From contig OY747705.1 in NCBI GenBank assembly GCA_963556495.2, positions 2,682,001-2,746,000 on the forward strand: a stretch of DNA of 64,000 nucleotides. The letters run 5' to 3'. This DNA is from Valencia hispanica. Taxonomy: Eukaryota; Chordata; Actinopteri; Cyprinodontiformes; Valenciidae. Position numbers and translations under genes: made by a program. Positions 1 to 11,276 of the stretch are shown here, in pieces; the stretch's first letter is position 1, and each line of letters begins with the position of its first letter. The notes below the pieces were generated by a model that saw nothing but the letters and a program-made list of their open reading frames with translations, did no database searches and was not told where the DNA came from.

Positions 1-146
1 ATGAGAGCAAAGTAAAGGTAATGGACATCAGTTAAAACAGAGGGCCGATGATCAGGCTGACCACAGGAAGGTGCTGTATAGGAGAACTCCAGAATCATGC
101 GAATTAGTCCCACCACCAGGCCTGTCATGAGACCCCAAAATGCACC
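1..146 (-). CDS. slc5a9: SLC5A-family sodium/sugar cotransporter, partial exon
   Basis: This exon of a plasma-membrane sodium-coupled sugar transporter encodes the stretch beginning [17 protein letters not shown], then [16 protein letters not shown] and VHYLYFAL. It covers a late transmembrane helix, an extracellular loop and the start of the next helix. On the minus strand it follows a pyrimidine-rich acceptor (cctag before GGT, exon base 146). It starts in phase 0, which fits the exon ending at 46478, whose last codon is complete. The exon runs off the left edge, so its donor and the C-terminus are not visible. The intron between the two exons is 46.3 kb and mostly transposons. The loop resembles SGLT4 more than SGLT1 or SMIT, but the paralogue call is inferred from residues remembered from the family. 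Confidence 0.88.
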
Positions 147-236
147 CTAGGAAACAGAAATACTGATCAACAAATACATCCCATATCAAATTGAAAAAAT
201 GCTACTGAAACAAAAAAGCATTTGCGTTTTGCTCTA

Positions 237-443
237 CAGGTCCTTCTCAAAAAATTAGCATATTATGATCAAGTTCATTATTTTCCATAATGTAATGATA
301 AAAATTAAACTTTCATATATTTTAGATTCATTGCACACCAACTGAAATATTTCAGGTCTTTTATTGTTTTAAAACTGATGATTTTGGCATACAGCTCATG
401 AAAACCCAAAATTCCTATCTCAGAAAATTAGCATATTTCATCC
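237..443. repeat. Left terminal inverted repeat of Tc1 copy 1
   Basis: It is inversely repeated at 1561-1764 with only a few differences. It includes an internal second match of the tip, aaaattagcatat, near 424-437. This is consistent with the double-site repeats of the IR/DR group of fish Tc1 elements. Confidence 0.9.
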
Positions 444-512
444 GACCAATAAAAGAAAAGTGTTTTTAATACAAAAAAGTCAACCTTCTAATAATTATGT
501 TCAGTTATGCAC

Positions 513-1435
513 TCAATACTTGGTCAGGAATCCTTTTGCAGTAATGACTGCTTTAATGCGGCGTGGCATGGAGGCAATCAGCCTGTGGCACTGCTGAGGC
601 CCAGGATGCTTCGATAGCGGCCTTAAGCTCATCCAGAGTGTTGGGTCTTGCGTCTCTCAACTTCCTCTTCACAATATCCCACAGATTCTCTATGGGGTTC
701 AGGTCAGGAGAGTTGGCAGGCCAATTGAGCACAGTAATACCATGGTCAGTAAACCATTTACCGGTGGTTTTGGCACTGTGAGCAGGTGCCAGGTCGTGCT
801 GAAAAATGAAATCTTCATCTCCATAAAGCTTTTCAGCAGATGGAAGCATGAAGTGCTCCAAAATCTCCTGATAGCTAGCTGCATTGAACCTGCCCTTGAT
901 AAAACACAGTGGACCAACACCAGCAGCTGACATGGCACCCCAGACCATCACTGACTGTGGGTACTTGACACTGGACTTCAGGCATTTTGGCATTTCCTTC
1001 TCCCCAGTCTTCCTCCAGACTCTGGCACGTTGATTTCCGAATGACATGCAAAATTTGCCTTCATCCGAAAAAAGTACTTTGGACCACAGAGGAACAGTCC
1101 AGTGCTGCTTCCCTGTAGCCCATTTCCTGCACACGCCTGTGCACGGTGGCTCTGGATGTTTCTACTCCAGACTCAGTCCACTGCTTCCGCAGGTCCCCCA
1201 AGGTCTGGAATCGGTCCTTCTCCACAATCTTCCTCAGGGTCCGGTCACCTCTTCTCGTTGTGCAGCGTTTTCTGCCACACTTTTTCCTTCCCACAGACTT
1301 CCCACTGAGGTGCCTTGATACAGCACTCTGGGAACAGCCTATTCGTTCAGAAATGTCTTTCTGTGCCTTACCCTCTTGCTTGAGGGTGTCAATCATGGCC
1401 TTCTGGGCAGCAGTCAGGTCGGCAGTCTTACCCAT
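513..1435 (-). pseudogene. Tc1 transposase, broken
   Basis: The N-terminal half (1435 down to about 1070) starts MGKTADLTAAQKAMIDTL and carries the paired-like helix-turn-helix region, including GCSQSAVSRHLSGKSVGRKK. The catalytic half, in another frame down to 553, shows LFSDEGKF, FQHDLAPAH and DLNPIENLWD. These are the two aspartates and the glutamate of the DD34E triad. Between the halves the frame changes and roughly 20 residues usual in the family appear to be missing. A second frame change near 585 spoils the C-terminus, whose expected stop lies near 513. The copy cannot make active transposase. Confidence 0.9.
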
Positions 1436-1766
1436 GATTGCGGTTTTGAGTAATGAACCAGGCTGGGAGTTTTTAAAAGCCTCAGGAATCTTTTGCAGGT
1501 GTTTAGAGTTAATTAGTTGATTCAGATGATTAGGTTAATAGCTCGTTTAGAGAACCTTTTCATGATATGCTAATTTTTTGAGATAGGAATATTGGGTTTT
1601 CATGAGCTGTATGCGAAAATCATCAGTTTTAAAACAATAAAAGACCTGAAATATTTCAGTTGGTGTGCAATGAATCTAAAATATATGAAAGTTGAATTTT
1701 TATCATTACATTATGGAAAAGAATGAACTTTATCACAATATGCTAATTTTTTGAGAAGGACCTGTA

Positions 1767-2697
1767 CATAGGACTAACAGAGTATTATGCAGAATGGCCT
1801 CAATTACAAATGTTAGATCCAGCCACAAAGGGTGAAAACTGGGAACCGTCAATTCCACCTGGTGGCCCAATCCAGAACACATACCTCAATAAACAGATTT
1901 GTAAAGCCAAATAGATCACTTTGTTTAATAGGGTTTAGAAATAGGCAGGGGTATAACTATCACCTCAAAGGTGAGGAGGACAATTTTCAATTGAGTGATT
2001 TATCCTCTAGCATTCAATCGCACCTTTCCTCAGTGGCAAAAAAAACATTTAAATCACTGCTGCACAATTAGTGTATTGGCTTAGTTATCAGCAATATTAA
2101 TAGTAATTCAAAGACAGTTATTAATTATCATTGCTACTATTAATAAAATAAATAGTTACAAGGCGCCACCTGCTCACCAGAAACAAATAACTAAGTTCAA
2201 ATGTCAGTCTCAATTGACTGTTGGTGTCAATCTGGCAAGATTTAACAAGAACAGGTTAAAGAATGAAGATTTAAGTTCACGAACTGACTGCAGCAAAACA
2301 TAATAAATAACACATGATGACCAATCACCTCTTCAGAATGTTTTTTTTTTTTTACAGGTTATCAAACTCACTGACATTAATCAAATTACCAGAACAAACA
2401 CTATGATCTACTTTGCTAGATTTACTATCTACAAAATATCTGTTGAGAAGGGAGACGGCTAATGGTTCTAAAGAATAATAAAAGAAGACTCTGGATGGCT
2501 GATCCTGGTAGCCTACCAATAAAGGTGGGGTAGGAGATCTTGGAAAAGCTGTTCAGCAAGCTGTATTTTGAAAACAAGATTCAACCCCCTTTCTTCAGGC
2601 TCTTTCGCAAAGCCACGCCTCTGAAATACAGGAATTGGGAGCCTAAGTCTCCCCCCTTCTTGTCAGCCTATGGCCAGAAGGGGAAGTGAGGGGAGGG
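1767..2697. other. Intronic spacer, no recognised feature
   Basis: AT-rich sequence with a poly-T run near 2340-2354. No convincing coding region or family-level repeat was recognised. Confidence 0.5.
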
Positions 2698-3716
2698 GAG
2701 ATGCTTCCCTAATAACAAACCCTTGATCACCAGAAGGAACTGCTAAACAAGAAAAAGAGAGCCTTCAGTGGGGGAAACAGGGAATTACTGAGGAGTATAC
2801 AGAAGAAACTTAAGGTCAAGATCAGAGACAGCAAGGGGGCATACAGGAAGAAGCTGGAGAACAAACTACAGAGGAACAATATCCGAGATGTCTGGTAAAG
2901 AATGAGAAAGATCACAGGCTTTAAGGACAGGAAGGACTGGATAGATGGAAGTCTGGACAGAGCCAATGAACTGAACACATTCTTCAACAGGTCCAGTTCA
3001 GGAACTAGCTCACCATCCCCCTCTCCTGTTCCCAGCCAAAAAGACATTCCATCCACTCTCCTCTGATGAACAGCTGTCCTGTTACACCTCGGATGTTTTA
3101 TCCTTCACCTCAGCTATGGACTCTTCTGATTCCACAAGTTTGACTTCAACCAAGTCAGGAGATGCTGCTACCCCTTTTGTCTCCCCCTCCCACTTGTCTG
3201 TCTCCAAAAGTCAGGTGAAGCGGCAGTTTGAGAAACTGAACCAGAACAAGGCTGCAGGTCCAGATGGTGTCAGCCCCAGAGTCCTGAAGGCCTGTGCAGA
3301 GCAGCTCTGTGGGATTCTGCAGCACCTCTTTAACCTTAGCCTAACTCAGGAGAAGGTTCCAGTGTTGTGGAAGACATCCTGCCTTGTTCCAGTACCAAAG
3401 AGAACTCACCCATCAGTCATCAATGACTATAGACCTGTTGCCCTGACATCCCAAATCATGAAGTTCCTGGAGAGACTCCTGTTGGCACCCCTGAGTAAGC
3501 AAACAAGAACGTATCAGGACCCGCAGCAGTTTGCTTATCGCTGTGGAGTTGGAGTTGAAGATGCCATCATCCACCTGCTTCAACCAACCCACTTCTGAAG
3601 ACACAGGTGGAGCCCTCAACAATCGCCTGGATCAATGACTACCTGACAAACAGACCACAGTTTGTGAGACTGAAGAATTGTATGGCAAACCAGGTGGTCA
3701 GCAGCACAGGAGCACA
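2698..3716 (+). pseudogene. Rex1-like LINE fragment A (endonuclease tail and RT start)
   Basis: This fragment is homologous to the better-preserved copies at 36-39 kb and 41.7-44.0 kb. It begins in the linker after the endonuclease. It contains an open stretch (3116-3598) with the reverse transcriptase N-terminal motif NKAAGPDGVSPRVLKACAEQ and then INDYRPVALTSQIMK. The palm region is lost: sequence jumps from QPTHF to TQVEPSTIAWINDYL, and the copy ends abruptly at about 3716. It is truncated at both ends and has an internal deletion. Confidence 0.88.
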
Positions 3717-3991
3717 AGAGCTTTGCCAATCACATATATGCCTCATTTTAAATAATAACTAATTATGTGTGTTTCGAATGTGTTTGTCATGTGATTTCTG
3801 ATTTATTTACTTACTTTAAATTTAAATTTAAAACACTACAAATCAGAAGTCGCATACATGACATTGCGTTAGCTAGCACTTGGAATACTCACTGAGACCT
3901 TGAAGAGCTTGTCCCATATACTGGCTCTCACTCAACCGACTATTTCTCCCCCAGCATAGCTGCTAGTTTCCACATGACCAGATTAATAGTG
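3717..3991. other. Spacer, no recognised feature
   Basis: AT-rich sequence between the LINE fragment and the target duplication of the hAT element. Confidence 0.5.
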
Positions 3992-3999
3992 GTTTTCTC
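3992..3999. repeat. 8-bp target duplication of hAT copy 1, left
   Basis: gttttctc, identical to 5393-5400. Confidence 0.93.
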
Positions 4000-4196
4000 C
4001 AGAGGTGTCAAAAGTATTCACATTCAATACTCAAGTAGAAGTATAGATACTAGGTTTTAGAAAGACTTCTGTAGAAGTTGAAGTATCAAGTTTTTTACAC
4101 AAGTAAAAATAAAAAAGTACTTGATTCAAAACTACTTAAAGTATAAAAGTAAAAGTAATGTATTTTAAAAAATGACATTAAAGAATACAGCTTAAG

Positions 4197-4214
4197 CCCC
4201 CCCCCCCCCCCCCC
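4197..4214. repeat. Poly-C run
   Basis: Eighteen consecutive cytosines inside hAT copy 1. Confidence 0.95.
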
Positions 4215-4385
4215 AAAAAAGAAAGGCCATAGTTATTATAATGTTATATAAAAATGTTAATTTAGAAACATTTGGGACACACTAGGCTACCTGTTTCAGC
4301 TGTTTATATGCCCATTAAAACTTATTAATTTTAGTGCAATGCAATTACATTACAGAACCATATGTGGACTACTGAGCATTAATAA

Positions 4386-4386
<1 letters not shown>

Positions 4387-4473
<87 letters not shown>
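4387..4473. repeat. (TA)n microsatellite
   Basis: About 43 uninterrupted TA units inside hAT copy 1. The related copy at 60174-61494 has only a short TA run at the same place (about 61030). Confidence 0.97.
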
Positions 4474-4477
<4 letters not shown>

Positions 4478-5392
4478 AAATTAAGAATAGTATCACCAAA
4501 AGCCTCACCAACCTCAGCACAGACAAGATTGTGCAGACCCCCGCAATCTCTACTGACCCCCTTGGGGCTCACGAACCTCATGTTGGGAACCACTGTTCTA
4601 GAGGCTGAATCCGCGCTGACGCACTGGAGACTGGAACTAAAAGCTCCACTTCAGCCAAAGTTTTGAAATCAGGGAACATTTCTCTGATTCAAGTGATCAG
4701 AAGTCGGAAAGACTCTCTTCATATCGCTTCAGCAGCAGAAAATGTCGGAGCATGCGCTCTTTCGCACGGGTGTTTGGCACAACACCGGGCTCTTTGAAGT
4801 GCGTCTTTAACCAGCTGCACAGGTAACAGTCACGTTCCAAAGCTTCCCGGTCTGAGATCATGCTCAGATGGCTTCATGGAAATCTTATTATAATAAATTT
4901 ATTGATTCAGTTACTTGTACTCTGCGCTTCAACTCAAACCTAAAAATGTCTGCGCGTATGCACCAAATGGTCAGGGGTGTGAATTATAATCAGTCAAAAT
5001 GACGAGTAGCTTTTGGATTTTCCATCACTGTTGTAAAAAATACAAAAACGGACTAATATGGAAAATATTCGGTTAACGGGACCCCGTGTGCACAGTATGC
5101 GATGGATAGCATACAAGCGGGGTGTCAGAATGGTAGAAGTTTAAAATTATGATCAAACCGCTGTCAAATTCTATCCAGTTGGCGCATTTTTAGATCGTTT
5201 TTTGTGTGTCTTCTTAATAAAAGACTTAATGAAGCAGGAGTAACGAGGCTATTTTCAAAATGTAAGGAGTAGAAAGTACAGATAATTGCGTGAAAATGTA
5301 AGGAGTAGAAGTAAAAAGTAGGCCCATAGATAATTACTTCAGTAAAGTATAAATACCCAAAATTTCTACTTAAGTAAGTAAAGACACCTTTG

Positions 5393-5400
5393 GTTTTCTC
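5393..5400. repeat. 8-bp target duplication of hAT copy 1, right
   Basis: gttttctc, identical to 3992-3999. Confidence 0.93.
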
Positions 5401-7035
5401 CACGTTTAATGCTCCTTCCTTCATCCTGGAAGAAGGATGCGAAGCTCACTAAACTCACTGCCATTTTTCTTCTTCTTCAGTTGTAGTCCACATTGTGTTT
5501 TCACACAAAACCTAAAGTAACTTTTGCTGCCTGTCGAAAATGAGCGCTTTCTCTGCATCAAAATGTGTCCTTAAACTTCACAGATATCTTAAGTTAAATC
5601 CATGGAACATTTCAAACAGGATCAAAACATAGCTTTTATCGCTCCATTGACTCTCATTCCTTTTTTTTATTGGCAGTAGGGGACCCATGGAGGAAGTAGA
5701 AGGGTGTGACTTCATGTGTGGGTTCATGCCTGGACTAGCGCTGCACAGCTTCAATCGGCTAACAGTTTCATGGGTCATTTACAGGTAATAAAATCTCTGA
5801 CATTATTATCAACATAAACATCGAATATGATTGTTGTTTAAAGTTATATTTATCTGCATATTACATTACCAGTTAGACTTTCCGCTGTTATTTTGATATG
5901 TGTTCAAAGTAATCTTGGGCTAGGAATAACAGCTGATTGCAGTTAGACTGATGACAATCTAGCAACCCACTAGCCAAAGTAGGCAACAAATAGCTACATT
6001 TTGGTTTAGCTGTACTCTAAACCATTTTGTATATATTTAGAGGTTCCATGACAAGAGCCTTTCTAGCTCTGATTTTGAATATACTTCGGATCAATCCACA
6101 ACCAGAAGACAACCCCAGCTAAAGGTTGGAGGAGCACAGAGGGGCCGAGGAGGAAGAGGCATGGCACGGTTATCAGCCGGGGAGTCTAGGCGAAGAAGAC
6201 ATTCAAAGAGTTGAAAAGATACAAGCATAGAGGATTACTGATAAGCACATATTTATTTCATTCTTTTTAAAATATATCTTGGCTCTGACAAAATAATTTT
6301 TTTTATCTTAACTGAGTTAGGTCAGTAGCTTGTGACTTGGCATGCATTCTAAACACGTGATAGTTCAAGTACAGTAGAGCTGTTCTTTAGTGTTTTATGT
6401 TACTTTACAAGCCAGGATTCAGTCGCTGAATTTACAGTCCATCCATCTTGGAGAAGCAAGTCTTTGACACAGGATGGCACTCTGTGGGTCTGATAAGTAG
6501 ATTAAGGTCTTTTCTACCAGAGTGCATTGCCACCATCTTATGGACCTCTTCCTGTACAACTTTCCATTCCTAGCAGAAGAGATAAGTACACCTCGGTTAA
6601 TAATTATAAAAGCTTTGTAACAAGCAACACTTTATAATTTTTATCTAACAGAGACTAATCTAGGGATGACACTTTCAGCTATTAGATATTTATTTTTAAA
6701 AGTATTTGATTTGATTTTCTATTATTAAATCTAAATAGCTCACAACTTTAATTTCTAAGTAAATCAATTCAGTTTAAAATATTTAATTCAGCTAAGTGTA
6801 AAACATTTTCAAACCAAAGAAATGGCTTACAAATTACAATAATTAAGATTCACTTTTTATCAGCATTTACCTAAGCTGAGCAATACAAATTCTAATAAGG
6901 GTATTGTAATTCATTTTCTGATGGCTCAAACGTCTGCCCTTATAAATCAATGTAAATGCATTCACCTTATCAAAACCTGTAGGAAACTTTTCATGAGAAA
7001 GAACAGAAATCGCATGAGGGGTGCACCAGGGCTCC
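5401..7035. other. Intronic spacer, no recognised feature
   Basis: 1.6 kb of unique-looking AT-rich sequence. A short purine-rich, arginine/glycine-coding stretch near 6110-6210 was seen but not recognised. Confidence 0.5.
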
Positions 7036-7572
7036 ATCATCCTGTTCTTTGATTTCTCCAGTGCATTTTACACAATTCAGCCTGATTTGCTTTGTCAGAA
7101 ACTTCTGAAGACACAGGTGGAGCCCTCAACAATAGCCTGGATCAATGACTACCTGACCAACAGACCACAATTTGTGAGGCTGAAGAATTGTGTGTCAAAC
7201 CAGGTGGTCAGCAGCACAAGAGCACCACAGGGGACCGTACTCTCACCATTCCTTTTCACTCTGTACACCTCGAGCTTCCAGTACAAATCAGAGAACTGCC
7301 ATCTGCGGAAATACTCAGATGACTCTGCAACAAGAAGGGACAGAGCAGACGGTACTTCTTGAGGAAGCCCTGCAAGGTTTGGAACAAGATCCTGCAAATC
7401 TTCTACAAGTCTCTTGTGGAGAGTGTAATCTCTTCAGCCATCATCTGTTGGGGTAGAGCATCAGAGCCAGGGACTTAAAAAGGCTCAACAACCTAATGAA
7501 GAAGACTGGTTCTGTTCTTGGCACTACTGTGGAACAACTGGAGATGATAAAGTATTTTTGAATTGAATTGAA
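7036..7572 (+). pseudogene. Rex1-like LINE fragment B (RT palm and 3' end)
   Basis: It begins in the palm (LFFDFSSAF), reads through WINDYLTNRPQFVRLKN and APQGTVLSPFLFTLYTS to a YSDDSA catalytic motif, then loses about 100 residues. It ends in the typical tail aaagtatttttgaattgaat. It overlaps the part of the protein found in fragment A, so it is a separate 5'-truncated insertion. Confidence 0.88.
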
Positions 7573-7606
7573 TCCTGGGGCCCTCTTATTTAATATATAC
7601 ATGCTC

Positions 7607-8171
7607 TGTTGTATTCTACTTTTTTGGGGCTATTTTTTATTATGCAGTACATATGTTTTAACTATATCTTTAGTAAGCTTTAGAAGTAAATAGGCCTGTT
7701 TATATTATTCAGGGTAGTAAAACATGACTCTTTACCAGTATTTTATGGGGGTAAGGTTTTAAGTAAATAAACTCTTGGGTAAAGATATGAACTGAAAGCA
7801 GGGAGGATCGGTTATAACTCTAGTTCATGGTACGGCTATAAAACCAGGTCAGGAGACCTGGAGAAAATGTATGACCTGTCAAGATGTAGAAGGAGGAGAG
7901 AGGAGTCATGTGATATTTTCTTTGTTCTTCTGGACATTTTTATTAAAAAATGGTACACCCTTGTAGAGAAGCGAGTCAGATCTTTTCTGGCTCCCATCTG
8001 CAGGTGCGTCCTTTGTGAAACAGATATCTGTTTGTGTGTGTTGTTTTACTCTCTGTCTCTCAGTTCTGGGTCTTATTTTGAAACAGTTCCCGCCGGGGTT
8101 TTGGAATTCGGCGCCCCCACCTCTCTGAGTAGAAAGTGAGTTGCAGAGCATATTATGGTAGGAAGCCGACA
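7607..8171 (+). mobile_element. Solo LTR of a retrovirus-like element
   Basis: A 565-bp insertion beginning TGTTG and ending CCGACA. It is flanked by gctc on both sides (7603-7606 and 8172-8175), and removing it restores continuity of the L2 sequence around it. A TATA-like ggctataaaacc lies near 7831, followed by a pyrimidine-rich 3' part, fitting U3-R-U5 order on the plus strand. The 4-bp duplication suggests a gammaretrovirus-like or similar integrase. There is no internal coding, so it is probably a recombination product. Confidence 0.75.
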
Positions 8172-8840
8172 GCTCCCACTAGCCCAGATCACAATAACCA
8201 ATAAGATTAGCTACTATAACTATGCAAATGATACTCAGCTCTACATTACCACGTCACCAGGTGACTTTGAACCCATCCAAACCCTAAGTAAATGCATCGA
8301 GCAAATCAATGGATGGATGTGCCATAACTTTCTCCAGCTGAACAAAAACAAAACAGAAGTAATTACTTTTGGACCTAAAGAGGAACGATCAATAGTCAGC
8401 ACACAGCTTCAATTAATACTGCTAGAAACTACTGATTAGGCCTGAAATCCAGGTGTAGTAATGGACTCAGCGCTGCTGCTCGCATCCTCGCTAGAACCAG
8501 GGAAGTAGAGCACATCACTCCAGTTCTAAAGTCCTTACACTGGCTCTCTGTAGCTCAGAGAATATACTTCAAAATATGTTTAGTAGTTTATAAATCATTG
8601 AATGGCTTAGCACCAAAGTATGTAAAAGATCTACTGTTACTATAGCAACCCACCAGAACACTCAGGTCCGCTAATTCCAGTCTACTCAACATCCCTAGGA
8701 ATTAGAACCAAACATGGAGAAGCAGCTTTCAGTTTCTATGCTCCTCTAATCTGGAACAAACTTCCAGACAACTACAAAGCTGCTGAAACACTGAGTTCTT
8801 TTAAATCACAACTAAAAACATATCTGTTTAGAGTTGCCTT

Positions 8841-8975
8841 TGTGTAATGCTTTGATGTATCATATGTTTTGTGTATGCTTCTTGCTTTATTGCTGTTTTT
8901 ACTTTATATGCTTTGTAATGCTTTGATGTATCTGTATATGCTTCTTGCTTTATTGCTGTTTTTAGTTTATATGCT
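8841..8975. repeat. Two-copy tandem duplication in the L2 3' region
   Basis: A unit of about 65 bp (tgtaatgctttgatgtat through gctgtttttactttatatgc) occurs twice in tandem with few changes. Confidence 0.85.
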
Positions 8976-9224
8976 TTCTCTGTTTTACAGCTATTTTTAT
9001 TTTACCCCTTAATCATGTAAAACACCTTGAATTAACTTGTTGAAAGTGTGTTATACAAATAAAATTGCCTTGGTTTGCCTAGTTGTCAAACCCATGCTGT
9101 TGTCAACATAAAGTTTAGCGACTCACCGATCAGATGGGGATTCTGAGCCAGTTGTGGATGCAGATGGAGGAGGGGGTCTCAGCTGGAGTCCTTGTTTCAC
9201 TGGTGTAGAAGCCCAGGTTATGAC

Positions 9225-10929
9225 CAATGTTCACTCTAAGCTGTGCGTGTGCGCAATTGCGCACTGCTGACACAGTCTTTGCGCATAGAAAATTTGCTCT
9301 GCGCACAAAAAGAAAATTTAACCTGAATTGAAAAAACCAAACAACAAACAAATAATTCATTCTGTAATATTTTGCAGTATGAATGTCTACTAACACAACA
9401 CAGTAACTATATAGCTGCCATTGCCTTCCTGCTGTGTTTCGGTTTGTTAAAATGTGAGACATCTTCTTTTACAGATAGACATTCACGCTGGAGGCAAATG
9501 TGCATCCAATCAGACATTTTTGTCCATTTCTGATTTTTAGGGCAGTTTGAACAGCACAATTCTATATTTTTTCAAACCCGATAGATAGGTTATGTAGTCT
9601 GCAAGTGAAGTCTTTTCCAGGGACAAGATTAAAGTTGCAAATGAGACTAAGGTAAAATATATATATATATATATATATATTTTACCTTAGTCCTTTTACC
9701 TTAATTAATTAATCCAGACACAAACTCAGATCCTCCAGTTTATATAGAAGCAGAGCGCTTTCGACTATGCACAGAGCAGCTGACGGTGCCAAGTTCGTGT
9801 GCTGTTAAATCTACTTGATTTATTTAGAAAGTCTGTGGCGTTTTGGTGGAATTTTCTTTAACGATAAGGGGATTATGGAATGTTCTGAAAACATCTGAAG
9901 TTTTCGTTTTATTCCTATCAGAAACGTGCTCATTGTTGTCAGTCTTAGTTAGTAACTTTATCACTGGATTGTTTCAGCCCCCACAAAAAAACCTTTGAAT
10001 TGGAAAAGGATTTTTAACAAGAAATCAGAATTGAGCATTTAACCTGCAATGGGAACATAGCAGTGCTGCTCCTGCTCCTTTCAGTCAGCAGGGCTGCAGT
10101 TTACCTGCTCATACTGTGTGACTAAATCTTTTTGTGTTTGGTCTTGCTGTTTGATTCTGCATTTGGGTTAAAAGATTTCGCTTCAAGACAATAACGTTTA
10201 TGTCATTGAGTGACCAGTGGCTGGCTGCTCCAGCCAATGATGCGATTCACAACCGTATTTATGCAGCTAATCAATCGATATTTGTGCTACATTTCAAGCC
10301 CCTAGCGCAGACTGTGAAAGAGGCTTATGTTTAATGAATCTTATCAAAACAGCATCGAGAAATCGTCTTGAAGTGGACCATTTGGATCAGCTGATGCGCA
10401 TAAAGTCAAAGCTGCAAGCAGATGAGGCCATCAACCTGGACAACGTGTACAACCACTGGATACGTGAGAAGGACTGACGGGAAAAAAAGTGAAATTAAGT
10501 CCTCAATCAGATTTGCGCTTATCTAGTGTCATTTATTTTCAATGTTGATTTATGAAAATTGATCATTAAATACTGTCACCAGTTTATGAGTAGCAGGAAT
10601 AATCGTGTGATTATACACTGTATTTTCCAGACATAGAGTTACAGGACCCTCTCCCAGACCACAGCAGGACTCTCTTATCCAGTGCTCAGCAAGAGCTTCA
10701 CACAATGGTCCATGCTTATAATACAAGTCAGACCTTTATAATAAAAAAAGTATTCTCACAGAAACATACATTTTGTTATTTGATTATTTTTAATAAACTG
10801 GTAAACTGGATGGATGCGATGCTAGAATGACCACAGTGCACACATCTGATGTTGCTCACAGTGGTCAAAGGGACTGCTCAGGGCGTTTGTGTGTTTGCTC
10901 AGACACATGAAAAATTAGAGGGAACATTG
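9225..10929 (+). mobile_element. hAT-like element with transposase remnant (copy of a second family)
   Basis: The tips are caatgttcactctaa and, inverted, caatgttccctctaa. The flanks carry an 8-bp direct repeat gttatgac (9217-9224 and 10930-10937), extendable to 10 bp. The sub-terminal part is rich in tgcgcac motifs. A hAT C-terminal domain remnant lies inside (10292-10477). A TA run sits at about 9658-9680. At 1.7 kb it is too short for an autonomous hAT. Confidence 0.88.
10292..10477 (+). pseudogene. C-terminal end of a hAT transposase
   Basis: This reading frame ends at a tga at 10475. It carries the hAT dimerisation-domain pattern SADCERG, then LIKTASRNRLEVDHLDQLMR, and a YNHWIREKD terminus. 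In intact hAT/ZBED-type transposases the SADCER-like motif lies in the last 100 residues, which matches the position here. Only about 60 codons survive. The rest of the gene is deleted or unrecognisable. Confidence 0.8.
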
Positions 10930-10938
10930 GTTATGACC

Positions 10939-11276
10939 TTCTTACAGCTCACAAAAACAACAAATAAGAGTCTTCATTCTAGCAGCATTAAATACATTGT
11001 ATGAACAACATTCTCATGAGTGTAATAAAGCTGACATGAGTCAGCAAGTAACTCACTTCATTGTTAGCTAACTTAGCAAACCTACTGCAGTATGAAAATG
11101 CTAAAATAATTACGAGCATTGTAGTTCATCCATTTAATTTTAGCCTCAACTACTCAGATATGTGTTAAAATGAGAACATATTGCCGTGTATTATCAAACA
11201 AACATAAAACATGATGTTATCTTACCAAACATGGAGATAGAGCCTCCATGACATCAGTCTGCAGCTCTGTGTTCCT
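10939..11276. other. Spacer, no recognised feature
   Basis: AT-rich sequence between the hAT element and the small minus-strand exon-like ORF. Nothing was recognised. Confidence 0.4.

Larger units (their letters stand above)
237..1764 (-). mobile_element. Tc1-like DNA transposon (copy 1)
   Basis: This is a 1,528-bp element flanked by TA on both sides (235-236 and 1765-1766). It has long terminal inverted repeats of about 200 bp (237-443 and 1561-1764) that begin caggtccttctcaaaaaatt. A degraded transposase gene lies between them on the minus strand. The structure is that of a fish Tc1/mariner element with a TA target duplication. It sits only about 90 bp from the acceptor of the transporter exon at 146. 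Confidence 0.95.
4000..5392 (+). mobile_element. Tol2-like hAT element, non-autonomous (copy 1)
   Basis: The ends are cagaggtgtcaaaag and, inverted, caaaggtgtcttta, very like the Tol2-type tips. The 8 bp on each side are identical (gttttctc at 3992-3999 and 5393-5400), the duplication length of hAT elements. Subterminal regions are rich in short aagta/tactt repeats, the usual hAT transposase-binding style. No transposase coding is recognisable in the 1,393 bp. A partial copy lies in opposite orientation at 60174-61494. Confidence 0.93.
7573..9072 (+). mobile_element. L2-like LINE fragment, split by a solo LTR
   Basis: The reverse transcriptase fragment begins at 7573 (GPLLFNIYM-like sequence). 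It is interrupted at 7606 and resumes at 8172 with a [18 protein letters not shown] stretch, ADD mutated to AND. The C-terminal region (8465-8850) reads ITPVLKSLHWLSVAQR and similar conserved L2 blocks with stops. The 3' end at about 9030-9072 (tgtgttatacaaataaaatt) is the usual L2 terminus. Confidence 0.85.

Noticed and set aside
1832..2071. 79-codon plus-strand frame in the spacer
   Set aside because: No recognisable domain or context. AT-rich chance ORF.
4369..4593. Open frame with a long Ile-Tyr repeat
   Set aside because: It is the translation of a (TA)n microsatellite, not a protein.
5578..5778. 66-codon minus-strand frame near 5.7 kb
   Set aside because: No homology recognised, no splice or context support, and length expected by chance.
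7867..8139. 90-codon frame within the solo LTR
   Set aside because: It lies entirely inside the LTR and has no retroviral signature. Probably chance.
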